Shown here in pieces: positions 41,709-51,324 of a DNA stretch of 61,080 nt (position 1 is the stretch's first letter; each line of letters begins with the position of its first letter). Origin of the DNA: Pandoraea cepalis (lineage in GTDB: Bacteria > Pseudomonadota > Gammaproteobacteria > Burkholderiales > Burkholderiaceae). The stretch covers positions 1 through 61,080 of the forward strand of contig NZ_CABPSL010000024.1 in assembly GCF_902459665.1 (NCBI RefSeq). Reading direction: 5' to 3'. The notes below the pieces were generated by a model that saw nothing but the letters and a program-made list of their open reading frames with translations, did not search any database and was not told the DNA's origin. A program made the position numbers and the translations under genes.

Positions 41709-42769
41709 AGCTACGTTGGATCATTCTCTGCGCCACGACGATCGCGTTGGCAACTGGTGCCATCTGGTACGTCTATCGGACACTTTCCCTTCAGCCGTCG
41801 GCTGCCGGCACTGCCGTGAAGGACACTTCACAACCTTCCGTACGTACGGTCAACGGGGAAACCGTCGTCGTGGTTGCGCCGGATGCTCAACGCGCGAGCC
41901 ATATCGAGGTGACATCGCTTATCGACGCGCCACGCGAACAGACGCGCCCGGCCTACGCGACAGTGCTTGATTTGCAGCCCCTTTTCGATTTGCGCAGCCG
42001 CTTCGCCGCCGCGCAAGCGGATCTCGACACGCTCACCGCGCAGGCGGACAATTCGCGCGACCAATATGCACGGAGTCGGACACTATTTGAAGATGATCAA
42101 AATGTGTCCCGCAAGTCCGTCTCAGATGCCAATGCCATGATGCGGGCGAACGACGCAAAACTGCGTTCCGCCAAGATCGCAGTGGCCGGACTCGGCGCGA
42201 CGTTACGCCAGCAATTCGGCGAGGCGCTTGCCGCGGCTGCGCAGGCACCGACATCCCGCGTCATGGAGCATCTCCGGGCCGGGCAAGCGACTGTGCTGCG
42301 TGTCACGCTTCCGGCGGGCAACGGCACCGATGCCCCGCCACAGATTACCGTCGATTCGCCGGATGGCAAGACGTTGCCAGCGCAGCGACTCTCGGCGGCG
42401 CCGAGCACCGATCCTGCCCTTCAGGGCCAGCCTTGGCTTTACCTCGTCTCCCAGATGCTCCCGGCCGGCACGCGAACACTCGCCAATCTTCCTGCAACTG
42501 GCGCGGCGAAGGCGTCACTTGTCGTTCCGGGGGGCGCCGTTCTCTGGTATGGCGGACAGCGGTGGGCGTATGTCAAGACCGCGCCTGACAGCTTCACGCG
42601 CCGCTTCGTTCCCGGATCGGGCGACGGTGATCCCAGCGTGAGCCATACGCCGGGCTTCCACGCCGGTGATCAGGTCGTCATTCAAGGCGCGCAGTTGCTG
42701 CTTTCCGAAGAACTCAAGCCGCGAGGTATCGCCACCGTCTGCAAAGACCCTCCGGAGTGCGACGACTAA
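41705..42769 (+). CDS. RND efflux periplasmic adaptor subunit
   Basis: 354 residues. One N-terminal anchor (WIILCATTIALATGAIWYVY), then a shortened membrane-fusion architecture: beta region RASHIEVTSLIDAPREQTRP, coiled-coil hairpin (LRSRFAAAQADLDTLTAQAD through NDAKLRSAKIAVAG), and C-terminal beta domain ending in LLSEELKPRG. It lacks the N-terminal metal-binding domain and C-terminal CusF domain present in the other adaptor in this window. Links the RND pump to the TolC channel. Confidence 0.85.
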   Translation: MKLRWIILCATTIALATGAIWYVYRTLSLQPSAAGTAVKDTSQPSVRTVNGETVVVVAPDAQRASHIEVTSLIDAPREQTRPAYATVLDLQPLFDLRSRFAAAQADLDTLTAQADNSRDQYARSRTLFEDDQNVSRKSVSDANAMMRANDAKLRSAKIAVAGLGATLRQQFGEALAAAAQAPTSRVMEHLRAGQATVLRVTLPAGNGTDAPPQITVDSPDGKTLPAQRLSAAPSTDPALQGQPWLYLVSQMLPAGTRTLANLPATGAAKASLVVPGGAVLWYGGQRWAYVKTAPDSFTRRFVPGSGDGDPSVSHTPGFHAGDQVVIQGAQLLLSEELKPRGIATVCKDPPECDD

Positions 42770-42808
42770 TTCGCCCACCGCAACGCGCACCGACCGATAC
42801 GTTCCCTC

Positions 42809-45800
42809 ATGCTTAACGCGATCATTCGCTTTTCACTGCGCTTTCGAGGCGTCATTTACGCGCTGGCCGTCGTCGCGGCCGGTTATGGCGTTTATTCGCT
42901 CACGCGCGCGAAGCTCGACGTCTTTCCCGAGTTCGCTCCGCCGATGAGCATCGTGCAAACAGAAGCACCGGGCCTTACCAGCGAGCAAGTCGAGACGCTC
43001 GTGACACAGCGGCTGGAGAACGGTCTGGGCGGCCTTGTCGGACTCCAGTCGATGCGATCTAGGTCGATGCAGGGCCTGTCGGCCATCACGCTCGTATTCA
43101 ACGAGCATACGAATGTGATGCAGGTCCGTCAGCTCGTGTCCGAGCGGGTCAATGAATTGGCCGCGACGCTACCGTCGGGCGTCCATCCGCCACGACTGTT
43201 GCCGCTGACGACGACGACAAGCGTTGTGCGAACGATTGGCCTGACATCCAACACGCGCTCACTTCAGGCGCTATACGATATCGCGCAGTGGACGTTGCGA
43301 CCGCAACTCATGAGCGTTCCCGGTGTTGCCGATGCCATTGTTTTCGGTGGCCAGACCCGGCAGATGCAGATCCAGGTCGATCCGACCAAATTAATACGTT
43401 ATGGGCTATCGATCCAGGACGTGGTCGCCGCCGCGAAAGCATCAACGGGAGTGAAGGGCGCCGGGTTCATCGAGGGGGACAACCAGCGTATCGCGGTGAA
43501 CGCGGACGGTCAGATCGCCGAGCCGCAGACGCTGGCCAACGTGGTGCTGCATTGGAGCCATGGTGCTGCCGTCCGCATTGGGGACGTCGCCACCGTGGCG
43601 TGGGGCGCTGCGCCGGCGGTCGGCGCCGCATCGATCATGGCGCATCCCGGCGTAATGGTTGTTCTGGAAAGCCAATATGGCACCAATACGCTCGAGGTGA
43701 CAAAAGGCATCGAGACATCGCTGGCGTCGATCAAGCCGATTCTCGCGAAGCAAGGCGTCGAGGTCAACGCCGAGGTATTCCGGCCCGCCAGCTTCATCGA
43801 TGCGGCGCTGAGCCACCTCCGCACTGCGTTGCTCGTTGGCGCGGCGCTTGTGATCGCTGTCCTTTTCCTATTCCTGCTCAATGTGCGCACGGCCGTCATT
43901 TCAGCGGTAGCGATTCCGCTGTCACTGCTCGTTGCGATTATCGTTCTGACCGCATTCGGCGTCAGTCTGAACACCATGACGCTCGGCGGGCTCGCGATCG
44001 CGCTGGGCGAAGTGGTCGACGACGCCATCATCGACGTTGAGAACATCTATCGGCGGCTGCGGCAGAATCAGACCTTCCCGACGCCGCAGCCGGCCTATCG
44101 CGTCGTGCTGCGCGCCTCGCTTGAAGTGCGCAGCGCCGTGGTGTTCGCGACGTTCATCGTGATGCTGATCTTCCTGCCGGTGCTGACGTTATCGGGCGTC
44201 GCTGGAAAATTGTTCGCGCCGCTTGGTATTGCGTACATCCTGGCCGTGCTCGCGTCGCTTGGCGTGGCACTCACCGTCACACCCGCGTTGGCCTTGGCGC
44301 TACTGGTAGGCGGGCCATTGCCACAGCATGAGCCGCGTCTGATTGCCCGCCTGAAGGCTCGTTATGCAGCGCTGCTCCTGACGGTCGAGCAGCACGTGAG
44401 GTCCGTGATGATCGCCGTTGGGCTGATGTGCGTCGTCGCGCTCGGATCGTTACCGCTTCTGAGCGGCAACTTCATCCCCGAACTTCGCGAAGGTCACTAT
44501 ATCGTGCACATGGGGCTTGCCCCCGGCACGTCGCTTGCAGAATCGATGCGCGTCGGCGCCCGAGTGTCGCAAGTGTTGATGAAGGTGCCCGGTGTTCGGT
44601 TGGTCGCACAACGGGCGGGGCGTGCCCATGGCGTCGTCGACCCGACCGGCGTTCAGCTTTCAGAATTCGAGGTCGATCTTGCGCCAATGAGCGCGACTGG
44701 CCAAAGCTGGGCCCTCTACCGCATCCAACAGGCACTCGCTCGCTTTCCGGGTTTGACGACGTCGGTCAATACGTTTCTCGTTGAACGGATCGACGAGACG
44801 ATATCGGGTGCGACGGCGCCTGTGGCCGTGAACGTGTTCGGCGACAATCTCGACGTCATCGACCGCAAGGCGCAGGAGATCGCTCAACTACTGGGTTCGA
44901 TTCGTGGTGCGGCAAGCGTCCGGGTCGAATCTCCCCCGGACATTCCTGAGCTGGAAGTCAGGCTCAAACCCGAGTCATTGAGCCGCTGGGGCTTCCGGCC
45001 GCTCGACGTGCTCGACACCATCCAGGCGGCGAATGAGGGCACCACCGTCTCCCAGATCTACCGAGGCAGCCGAACATACGATGTCGTCGTCGTCCTGGCG
45101 CCATCGGCCAGGGCGACACCTGACGATATCGGTGCGCTGAAGTTGCGCAATCCGGATGGACTTGCCGTGTCGCTTCGAGACCTGGCGTCGATACGTCAGG
45201 TGTCGGGCCGCTATCAAATCATGCACGACAACGGTCGACGCATGCAAACCGTCTCAGTCAACCTAGGCAACCGGGCGGTCGGTGATTTCGTCAAGGAGGC
45301 GCAGGCGCGTGTGAGCCGGGAAATCACGTTGCCGTCGGGAACGTATGCCGTGTTCACGGGCGAGAACGAAGCGCGTACACAATCTCAGCATGACCTGGTC
45401 GTGTACGGAGCGATTTCGCTCCTCGGCATTGCGATGCTGTTGTTTCTCGCGATGAAGAGTCGTCGAGGGGTGGTCCTGGTAATGATCAACCTACCGTTTG
45501 CCTTGGTGGGTGGCGTCCTGAGCGTAGCGCTCACGGGCGGTACTCTGTCGTTAGGCGGCATGGTAGGTTTCGTGACGCTCTTCGGGATTTCGTTGCGCAA
45601 CTCCATCATGCTGATCAGTCACTACGAACACCTGGTGCACGTGGATGGCCGTACCTGGGGACCGGAGACCGCAGTGCAGGGCGCATCCGAACGGTTAATT
45701 CCGATCCTGATGACAGCGCTCGTGACAGCACTCGCGCTCGTGCCGCTCGCGCTGACCAGCGGTGCCGCTGGCAACGAGATTGAAGGGCCGATGGCCATCG

Positions 45801-45928
45801 TGATTCTCGGGGGGCTAGTTACGTCAACGGCACTGAACCTTCTCGTTTTACCCACACTTGCATTGCGATATGGCCGATTCGAACGCGATCTGCTTGCAAA
45901 ACCTTCGGAGAACTCGCCGGGCATATAA
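42809..45928 (+). CDS. RND efflux permease (CzcA/CusA-related, non-copper type)
   Basis: 1039 residues, 12 membrane helices, proton-driven. Starts [20 protein letters not shown] like heavy-metal efflux (HME) RND pumps. The helix-4 proton-relay segment reads [20 protein letters not shown] (about 395-414): neither the DFGxxxDGAxxxxEN of CzcA nor the AMVDAA form of CusA. Of the three Met that bind Cu in E. coli CusA, the second and third positions are not Met here (QLSEFEV; no RIDMLxTG segment). Hence probably not a Cu/Ag pump; substrate unknown. Forms an operon with the two preceding genes. Confidence 0.88.
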   Translation: MLNAIIRFSLRFRGVIYALAVVAAGYGVYSLTRAKLDVFPEFAPPMSIVQTEAPGLTSEQVETLVTQRLENGLGGLVGLQSMRSRSMQGLSAITLVFNEHTNVMQVRQLVSERVNELAATLPSGVHPPRLLPLTTTTSVVRTIGLTSNTRSLQALYDIAQWTLRPQLMSVPGVADAIVFGGQTRQMQIQVDPTKLIRYGLSIQDVVAAAKASTGVKGAGFIEGDNQRIAVNADGQIAEPQTLANVVLHWSHGAAVRIGDVATVAWGAAPAVGAASIMAHPGVMVVLESQYGTNTLEVTKGIETSLASIKPILAKQGVEVNAEVFRPASFIDAALSHLRTALLVGAALVIAVLFLFLLNVRTAVISAVAIPLSLLVAIIVLTAFGVSLNTMTLGGLAIALGEVVDDAIIDVENIYRRLRQNQTFPTPQPAYRVVLRASLEVRSAVVFATFIVMLIFLPVLTLSGVAGKLFAPLGIAYILAVLASLGVALTVTPALALALLVGGPLPQHEPRLIARLKARYAALLLTVEQHVRSVMIAVGLMCVVALGSLPLLSGNFIPELREGHYIVHMGLAPGTSLAESMRVGARVSQVLMKVPGVRLVAQRAGRAHGVVDPTGVQLSEFEVDLAPMSATGQSWALYRIQQALARFPGLTTSVNTFLVERIDETISGATAPVAVNVFGDNLDVIDRKAQEIAQLLGSIRGAASVRVESPPDIPELEVRLKPESLSRWGFRPLDVLDTIQAANEGTTVSQIYRGSRTYDVVVVLAPSARATPDDIGALKLRNPDGLAVSLRDLASIRQVSGRYQIMHDNGRRMQTVSVNLGNRAVGDFVKEAQARVSREITLPSGTYAVFTGENEARTQSQHDLVVYGAISLLGIAMLLFLAMKSRRGVVLVMINLPFALVGGVLSVALTGGTLSLGGMVGFVTLFGISLRNSIMLISHYEHLVHVDGRTWGPETAVQGASERLIPILMTALVTALALVPLALTSGAAGNEIEGPMAIVILGGLVTSTALNLLVLPTLALRYGRFERDLLAKPSENSPGI

Positions 45929-46004
45929 CCTGCGCGTACCCGCAATACGCCTCGTCTCGCATGCCGCTTTTTCGGCCGTTCATAGCCGTTCGCCCGTGTG
46001 TTGC

Positions 46005-47249
46005 TCACGAGGCACTCTTGACCAGGGTTTCTTTCATCCGCGCGACGACGATCACGCCGGACAAGAAGGTGAGTCCGGCGATCAGCCACACTGCAGCCGC
46101 CAAACCGAAGAAGTCGGCTGTGACACCAGCCAGGAGTGCACCGACTGCATAGCCCAGGTCGCGCCACAGCCGATACACACCCACGGCCGAGGCCCGCCAA
46201 GCAGGATGCGCCACGTCACCAATGGCGGCCAGCAACGTCGGATAGACCATCGCAGTGCCGACGCCCAAGAGTACGCCGCCCACACCGAAGCCCAGGAAGC
46301 CGTTGCTTGATGCCGTGATTGCAATGCCTGCCGCCTGCGTCCACATCCCCCAAGCGATCAACTGCTTGCGGCCAATGTGGTCGGACAGGGCTCCCGTGAA
46401 AATCTGCGTCATACCCCACACGGCAGGGTATATCGCTGCAAGCGTGCCGACCTGAGCAAGCGACATGCCTGCGGTAGCGAAGACCAGCGGAAATAGACCC
46501 CACGCCATGCCATCGTTGAGGTTATTCACCAACCCCGCCTGGCTGATGCTCGACAGATTGCGGTCGGTGAGCGAGGCGCGACGGAAGATTTCGCCTTGGG
46601 TGGGCAGCGCATCTTCATGTTCGGTGTGGTGCGCCTGCACTTCGTGTGCAACGTAGTGCCGGGTTTCGCCAACCGCCATAGCCGAGAGTGTCAAACCCGA
46701 GGCAACGTAGACGACACCCAGGTAGAACGGTTCCGGGCGCAGCCCGTAGCGGGCGGCCAGCCAGCCGGTGGCGAGCGCGCTGCCCGCCACGGCGAAATAG
46801 CCGGAAAATTCGTTGAGGCCCATCGCCAGGCCGCGTTGCTTGGGGCCAACTAGGTCGATCTTCATTATGACCGTGGTGGACCAGGTAAGGCCCTGACTGA
46901 CGCCTAGCAAGACATTGGCAGCGACGATCCAGTTCCAATCGGGTGCCCACATCAGGACGAAAGGCACCGGCACGGCCACCAGCCACCCGGCGACCAGTAT
47001 ATGCTTGCGGCCGTACCGATCGGACAGTCGTCCTGCAAAGTAGTTGGTCAGCGCCTTGGCGATGCCGAAGACAACGATGAAGGAGAGAATTGCTGCCCGC
47101 GCCGCGACGTGAAATTCGTACGCGGCGATGGCCGGCAAAATGCTGCGCTCAAGTCCGACCATCGCCCCGACAAAGGCATTCACCAGCACGAGCAGCGAGA
47201 ACTGGCCCAAGTTCTCGCGCAATCCGAGACGAATGTCAGATGTGTGCAT
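46005..47249 (-). CDS. MFS transporter
   Basis: 414 residues from MHTSDIRLGLRENLGQFSLL, with GGAG nine bases upstream; a longer frame to 47297 lacks a site. Twelve membrane helices; MFS motif A as GRLSDRYGRKHILVAG after helix 2 and a second copy GALSDHIGRKQLIAWG in the C-half. Central loop with HEVQAHHTEHED is His-rich, which could bind metal. Related transporters are often found in metal-resistance clusters; substrate unknown. Convergent with the upstream RND operon. Confidence 0.85.
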   Translation of the reverse strand: MHTSDIRLGLRENLGQFSLLVLVNAFVGAMVGLERSILPAIAAYEFHVAARAAILSFIVVFGIAKALTNYFAGRLSDRYGRKHILVAGWLVAVPVPFVLMWAPDWNWIVAANVLLGVSQGLTWSTTVIMKIDLVGPKQRGLAMGLNEFSGYFAVAGSALATGWLAARYGLRPEPFYLGVVYVASGLTLSAMAVGETRHYVAHEVQAHHTEHEDALPTQGEIFRRASLTDRNLSSISQAGLVNNLNDGMAWGLFPLVFATAGMSLAQVGTLAAIYPAVWGMTQIFTGALSDHIGRKQLIAWGMWTQAAGIAITASSNGFLGFGVGGVLLGVGTAMVYPTLLAAIGDVAHPAWRASAVGVYRLWRDLGYAVGALLAGVTADFFGLAAAVWLIAGLTFLSGVIVVARMKETLVKSAS

Positions 47250-47411
47250 GGGGCAGATCTCCAAGCTGAGGTTGAAGCGCAGCTTGTCGACGCCCACGAA
47301 AAACCACGGCCCTTCGCCGCGTCGCTTGCCCAGCCCCCCACAACCGAAAGAGTGGGAAAAGGGCCGATTCCTTGCTGGGGAATTGCGTGGAGAACATCGT
47401 CAGCGCCTCCG

Positions 47412-47753
47412 TCAGAACACCAGTACCTTGTCTGCCTCAGCTGTCCAGGCAGTCATTTAGCTCAAGGTGCTGCGGCGAGTTCCCTTGATAAGTTCATAGA
47501 CGCTAATTCCTCGAGCGTCGAGACAAGTGCCGTACAGACCGCCGCCGCCCCCGACCGTGCACAGCATATCTCCCGCGTTCTAATAGTCCTCGGGAACATG
47601 CTGGCCTGACTTAGCACAGACCACTGCGCCTCCCATCAGGAACAGTCGGACCGTCCCACTTTCACGCTTGACCAGCGCTTTGGCGAGACGCAGAGCATTT
47701 TAGCTGTGTTCGCTCCCGTAGGCGGCATCATTGAGAATGAAAAAGGTTTGCAT
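47412..47753 (-). pseudogene. DsrE-family protein with three in-frame stop codons
   Basis: 114 codons in a single frame. MQTFFILNDAAYGSEHS, stop (47700-47702), NALRLAKALVKRESGTVRLF...VPEDY, stop, NAGDMLCTVGGGGGLYGTCL...ISVYELIKGTRRSTLS, stop, MTAWTAEADKVLVF, final TGA. The whole length aligns with DsrE-like proteins (YchN type, sulfur-relay or redox fold): start, PYGxExxYNALRLA, CGTCxDARG and the ADKVLVF end. Two of the stops replace the expected Tyr codons and one a Glu or Asp. The ribosome-binding site GGAGG is intact. Reading frame otherwise unshifted, so decay is recent. Confidence 0.8.
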
Positions 47754-47779
47754 GGTGGCCTCCATAAGCGTTTCGATCG

Positions 47780-48088
47780 ATGTTTGAGTTGCTTCGCGGC
47801 TTACTGAGTCGAGCTTTCGATGCGCAAACCGCCTGCGGCCCGTTCGCTGACGCCAGTACGGTTCTCAATGGCTCCCCCCGTCCCGCATCGACGACCGACG
47901 CTATGCTGGCCGAGCGAATCGACGACCGGCTCGAGGAACTGGAGGACTATACCAAAGTCATGTGCGCAATCCTGGAGCAACTGCGACCTTTGGCAGCCCT
48001 GCGCGGTCGGTCGCCGGCAAGGCAGCGACTGACGCCACACCTGACTCTCGCCTTGGGTTTTCTAGGAGCGTATTGTCGCGCACAATGA
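47780..48088 (+). CDS. Hypothetical protein
   Basis: 102 residues beginning MFELLRGLLSRAFDAQTACG. The middle LAERIDDRLEELEDYTKVMC is a plausible charged helix or coiled coil. No good ribosome-binding site, no recognised family. Lies between the DsrE pseudogene and the copper cluster; may itself be a remnant. Confidence 0.35.
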   Translation: MFELLRGLLSRAFDAQTACGPFADASTVLNGSPRPASTTDAMLAERIDDRLEELEDYTKVMCAILEQLRPLAALRGRSPARQRLTPHLTLALGFLGAYCRAQ

Positions 48089-48103
48089 TTTATACTACTT
48101 GCC

Positions 48104-48472
48104 ATGCGAATCATCCGCCTGCTTCTGCTTATCGTGCTGTCGCTAGCGCTGCCCACGGTCGGGCTGGCATCTGCGGGCTATATGGGTGAGTTCCAGATGC
48201 AGCAGGCGGCAGACGCGAGCATGACGGAGATGGCGATGCCGGTCGGCCATTGTGACGAAACCGCTACCAAAGTGGCCCAGCCCGGCAAACTCAAGGCCGG
48301 CACGCTCTGCAAGCTTGGTCAGGACTGCAAGATTGGCGCTGCCTATCATCCGACCAGCCCGGTCAAGCTGTTCCATCCATTGCCCGCTGCGCAGCGGGTT
48401 ACGCCAGTGCCCACGCGAGCACTGCTTTCCCACGTCCCCGAAGGACTGTGGCGACCTCCCACTTCGCTTTGA
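48104..48472 (+). CDS. Small exported protein before cusC
   Basis: 122 residues. Signal peptide MRIIRLLLLIVLSLALPTVG LASA. The mature part has Met/His/Cys residues that could bind copper (MQQAADASMTEMAMPVGHCD, then C-x6-C at CKLGQDC) and ends with a Pro-rich tail. Small Met/Cys proteins often head cus operons; exact family not recognised. A TTATACT-like -10 box lies about 25 bp upstream of the ATG. It precedes cusC by 88 bp on the same strand. Confidence 0.6.
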   Translation: MRIIRLLLLIVLSLALPTVGLASAGYMGEFQMQQAADASMTEMAMPVGHCDETATKVAQPGKLKAGTLCKLGQDCKIGAAYHPTSPVKLFHPLPAAQRVTPVPTRALLSHVPEGLWRPPTSL

Positions 48473-48559
48473 TTTCCTGACAGTATGATCCGCTGAGCGT
48501 GCGCTCGGCGGTCGCAGGCTGTGCGCACGCGCACGTTGTCTCGTCACGGAGTCAATAAC

Positions 48560-49804
48560 ATGTTCACGCGTTGGATGCTCATCCCCTTGCCCTTGTGTTT
48601 GGCAGGGGTGGCCGGCCTCGTCCAGGCCGCGCCCTTGACCTTTAGCGACGCGCTCAAGGTCGCCGAACAACAATCCCCGGCGCTGACGGCCAGTGCCGCC
48701 AACCTCCGATCGGCCCAGTCTGCGGCGATTCCGGCGGGCGCTTTACCGGATCCAAAGCTGATCGCAGGCGTCGAGAACTACCCTGTTTCCGGAGATACCC
48801 GCTGGGCACTGGAGCGCGACTTCATGACCATGCAGAAGATCGGCATCATGCAAGAGGTGCCCAATGGCGACAAGCGTCGCGCGCGCGTCGAAGTGGCCGA
48901 TGCCCGTTCGGTGCTGGCCCAGAAGCAGCAGCAGGTCTCGCTGCTTGAAGTGCGCCGAGGCACCGCGCTCGCTTGGCTCGATCGCTACTACCTGGAAAAA
49001 AAGCTGGCGCTGTTCGACCAGCTCGACCAGGAGAATCGCCTGCTGGCCGACACCGTGCGGGCTCAGGTCGCCTCCGGCAAAGGCCAACCGGCCGACGCCG
49101 TGATGGCCGAGCAGGAACAGGCCGACCTCGCGGATCGTCGTGACGGCCTGACACGCGATATCGCCATGGCAATCGCTTCATTGCGTCGTTACGTGGGCGC
49201 TGACGCGGATGATCCCTTGCCCGGCGACGCGCCGGCGTTGGCGGTCGATCCAGAACGCTATCGGGCGCATCTGCATCATCACCCGGAAGTGGAACTGTTT
49301 GCCGCAAAGTCAGGCGAAGCCCGGGCCGAGTTGCATGAAGCGCAGGCGGAAAAAAAGCCCGACTGGGGCGTCGAGCTGGCCTACCAGCGTCGCGGCCCGC
49401 AGTTTGGCAACATGGTTTCGGTCCAGTTCACGATCGGCTTGCCGATTTTCTCGAAGAGCCGGCAAGACCCGATGATCGCCTCCAAGGCGGCCGATCTGGA
49501 GCGGGCCGACGCGGAGCGCGACGCCATGTTGCGCGATCACCTCAATGAGCTCGATAACGGCCTGGCCGAATACACGTCACTCACCCGCCAACTGGATCGC
49601 GTCAACCAGACGTGGCTACCGCTCGCACGCCAAAAGGTCGACCTCCTTACGGCCGGCTATCGCAGCGGCAGGACCGACATGGGCACGGTACTCGCTGCCC
49701 GGCGCGATCTGATCGAGCGGCGCATGAAGGCAATCGATCTGGAAAACCAGCGCGCGCAGATCGCGGCCAAACTTTACTTCACGTATGGCGGGGACGAACA
49801 ATGA
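48560..49804 (+). CDS. cusC: Outer membrane channel of a Cu/Ag efflux system (CusC/CzcC-like)
   Basis: 414 residues from MFTRWMLIPLPLCLAGVAGL (GGAG eight bases upstream). Signal peptide ending VQA-AP. TolC-type coiled-coil repeats: TFSDALKVAEQQSPALTASA at the N-terminus, IPAGALPDPKL, SVQFTIGLPIFSKSRQDPMI and a closing QTWLPLARQKVDLLTAGYRS. Shorter than E. coli CusC and closer to CzcC. Stop overlaps the adaptor start. Outer-membrane exit duct of the CusCBA pump. Confidence 0.9.
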   Translation: MFTRWMLIPLPLCLAGVAGLVQAAPLTFSDALKVAEQQSPALTASAANLRSAQSAAIPAGALPDPKLIAGVENYPVSGDTRWALERDFMTMQKIGIMQEVPNGDKRRARVEVADARSVLAQKQQQVSLLEVRRGTALAWLDRYYLEKKLALFDQLDQENRLLADTVRAQVASGKGQPADAVMAEQEQADLADRRDGLTRDIAMAIASLRRYVGADADDPLPGDAPALAVDPERYRAHLHHHPEVELFAAKSGEARAELHEAQAEKKPDWGVELAYQRRGPQFGNMVSVQFTIGLPIFSKSRQDPMIASKAADLERADAERDAMLRDHLNELDNGLAEYTSLTRQLDRVNQTWLPLARQKVDLLTAGYRSGRTDMGTVLAARRDLIERRMKAIDLENQRAQIAAKLYFTYGGDEQ

Positions 49805-51324
49805 AGCCACGTCACATAACACTTGGTGCATTGATTGTCTTGGTAGCCGCCGCCAGCGCCGGCGCAGGATACTGGTACGCGCTGCGTCATGCGGGCAGCG
49901 CTACGGGGAGTGCGCCCGCGGCCGCCGCCAATGGCGTGCCCACTCAAGGCGACGCCAATCGGAAAGTGCTCTATTGGTACGACCCGATGGTGCCGAACCA
50001 GCACTTCGACAAGCCCGGCAAATCGCCCTTCATGGACATGCAACTGACGCCGAAGTACGCAGGTGAAGGCGGCGATGCCGCGGGCGTTCAGATCGATTCG
50101 GGCGTGGCGCAAAATCTGGGCATCCGTCTGGCCCGGGTCGAGCAAGGCACGTTTGACGCACCGATCGATGCGGTGGCCAACGTGGTCTTCAATGGCCGGG
50201 ACGTGGCGGTGGTGCAAGCGCGCAGTGGCGGCTTTGTGCAACGCGTCTACGCCAGGGCGCCCGGGGACGTGATCGCGCAAGGCGCACCGCTTGCGGACTT
50301 GCTGGTGCCTGAATGGGGCGGTGCACAGGCCGAGTTCCTCGCGGTGCTCCGCACCGGTGACAAGGGCCTGGTCGACGCCGCGCGCGAAAGGCTCATGCTG
50401 CTCGGCATGCCCGCCGGGCTCATCGCCCGGGTCGAGCGTACGGGTGTGTCGCAATCGACGTTCACGATGACCTCGCCCATCGCCGGGGTTATCCAGTCGC
50501 TCGACGTGCGTCAAGGCATGAGCATTGCCGCCGGCATGACACTCGCGAAAATCAACGGATTGGCCACCGTCTGGCTCGAAGCGGCCGTGCCGGAATCCCA
50601 GGGTGGATTGGTCGCCGTTGGCCGCCTGGTGGAAGCCCGTCTGGCGGCGTATCCTGGCGAAACCTTCAAGGGCAAAGTCATCGCCGTATTGCCTGAAACC
50701 GATTCGGCCAGCCGGACCCTCAAGGTGCGGGTCGAGTTGCCTAATCGCGACGGGCGCCTGAAGCCCGGCATGTTCGCGCAGGTCCGCGTGCAGAATGGCG
50801 CGGCTAAGCCGGTTCTCACCATTCCAACCGAGGCGGTGATTCGCACGGGCGTGCGCAACGTCGTGATCGTCGCGCAGGACGGCGGCCGCTACGCGCCGGT
50901 AGAGGTCAAAGTCGGGCAAGAAGGTGCCGGCAAGACGGCGATTCTCGAGGGTCTGTCGGAAGGACAGAGCGTCGTCGTCTCCGGCCAGTTCCTGATCGAC
51001 TCTGAGGCCAGCCTGCAGGGTGTCCTCACCCGCCTCGCGGGCGCCCCCGCCCAGGCCACGGTCCAGCCGGCAAGTGGCGCGAGCGCCCCCGCCGCGCTCA
51101 ACGAAGCCACCGGCAAGGTGGAAAAACTCGAACACGGGCAAATCACGGTCTCGCACGGCCCGGTCAAGTCGCTCGGCTGGGGGCCGATGACGATGACGTT
51201 CAAGCTGTCCGACCCGTCCATGGCGACCGGCATCAAAGCGGGCGATACCGTGCATTTCGGCTTCGTCCCCAGCGGCGATGAGTTCGTCGTCAAGCAGTTG
51301 GAGAAGACAGGAGCCGGCTCATGA
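49801..51324 (+). CDS. cusB: Cu/Ag efflux periplasmic adaptor with fused metal-binding domains (CusB-like)
   Basis: 507 residues. Membrane anchor (about 8-28), heavy-metal-binding domain [29 protein letters not shown] (about 58-88), adaptor core with hairpin and beta domains (about 100-410), then a C-terminal CusF-like domain (about 430-505) containing [20 protein letters not shown], which has the Cu-binding His, Trp, Met and Met of CusF. The fusion lets the adaptor capture Cu(I) itself. Start overlaps cusC (ATGA), stop overlaps cusA (ATGA), so the three are translationally coupled. Confidence 0.93.
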   Translation: MKPRHITLGALIVLVAAASAGAGYWYALRHAGSATGSAPAAAANGVPTQGDANRKVLYWYDPMVPNQHFDKPGKSPFMDMQLTPKYAGEGGDAAGVQIDSGVAQNLGIRLARVEQGTFDAPIDAVANVVFNGRDVAVVQARSGGFVQRVYARAPGDVIAQGAPLADLLVPEWGGAQAEFLAVLRTGDKGLVDAARERLMLLGMPAGLIARVERTGVSQSTFTMTSPIAGVIQSLDVRQGMSIAAGMTLAKINGLATVWLEAAVPESQGGLVAVGRLVEARLAAYPGETFKGKVIAVLPETDSASRTLKVRVELPNRDGRLKPGMFAQVRVQNGAAKPVLTIPTEAVIRTGVRNVVIVAQDGGRYAPVEVKVGQEGAGKTAILEGLSEGQSVVVSGQFLIDSEASLQGVLTRLAGAPAQATVQPASGASAPAALNEATGKVEKLEHGQITVSHGPVKSLGWGPMTMTFKLSDPSMATGIKAGDTVHFGFVPSGDEFVVKQLEKTGAGS

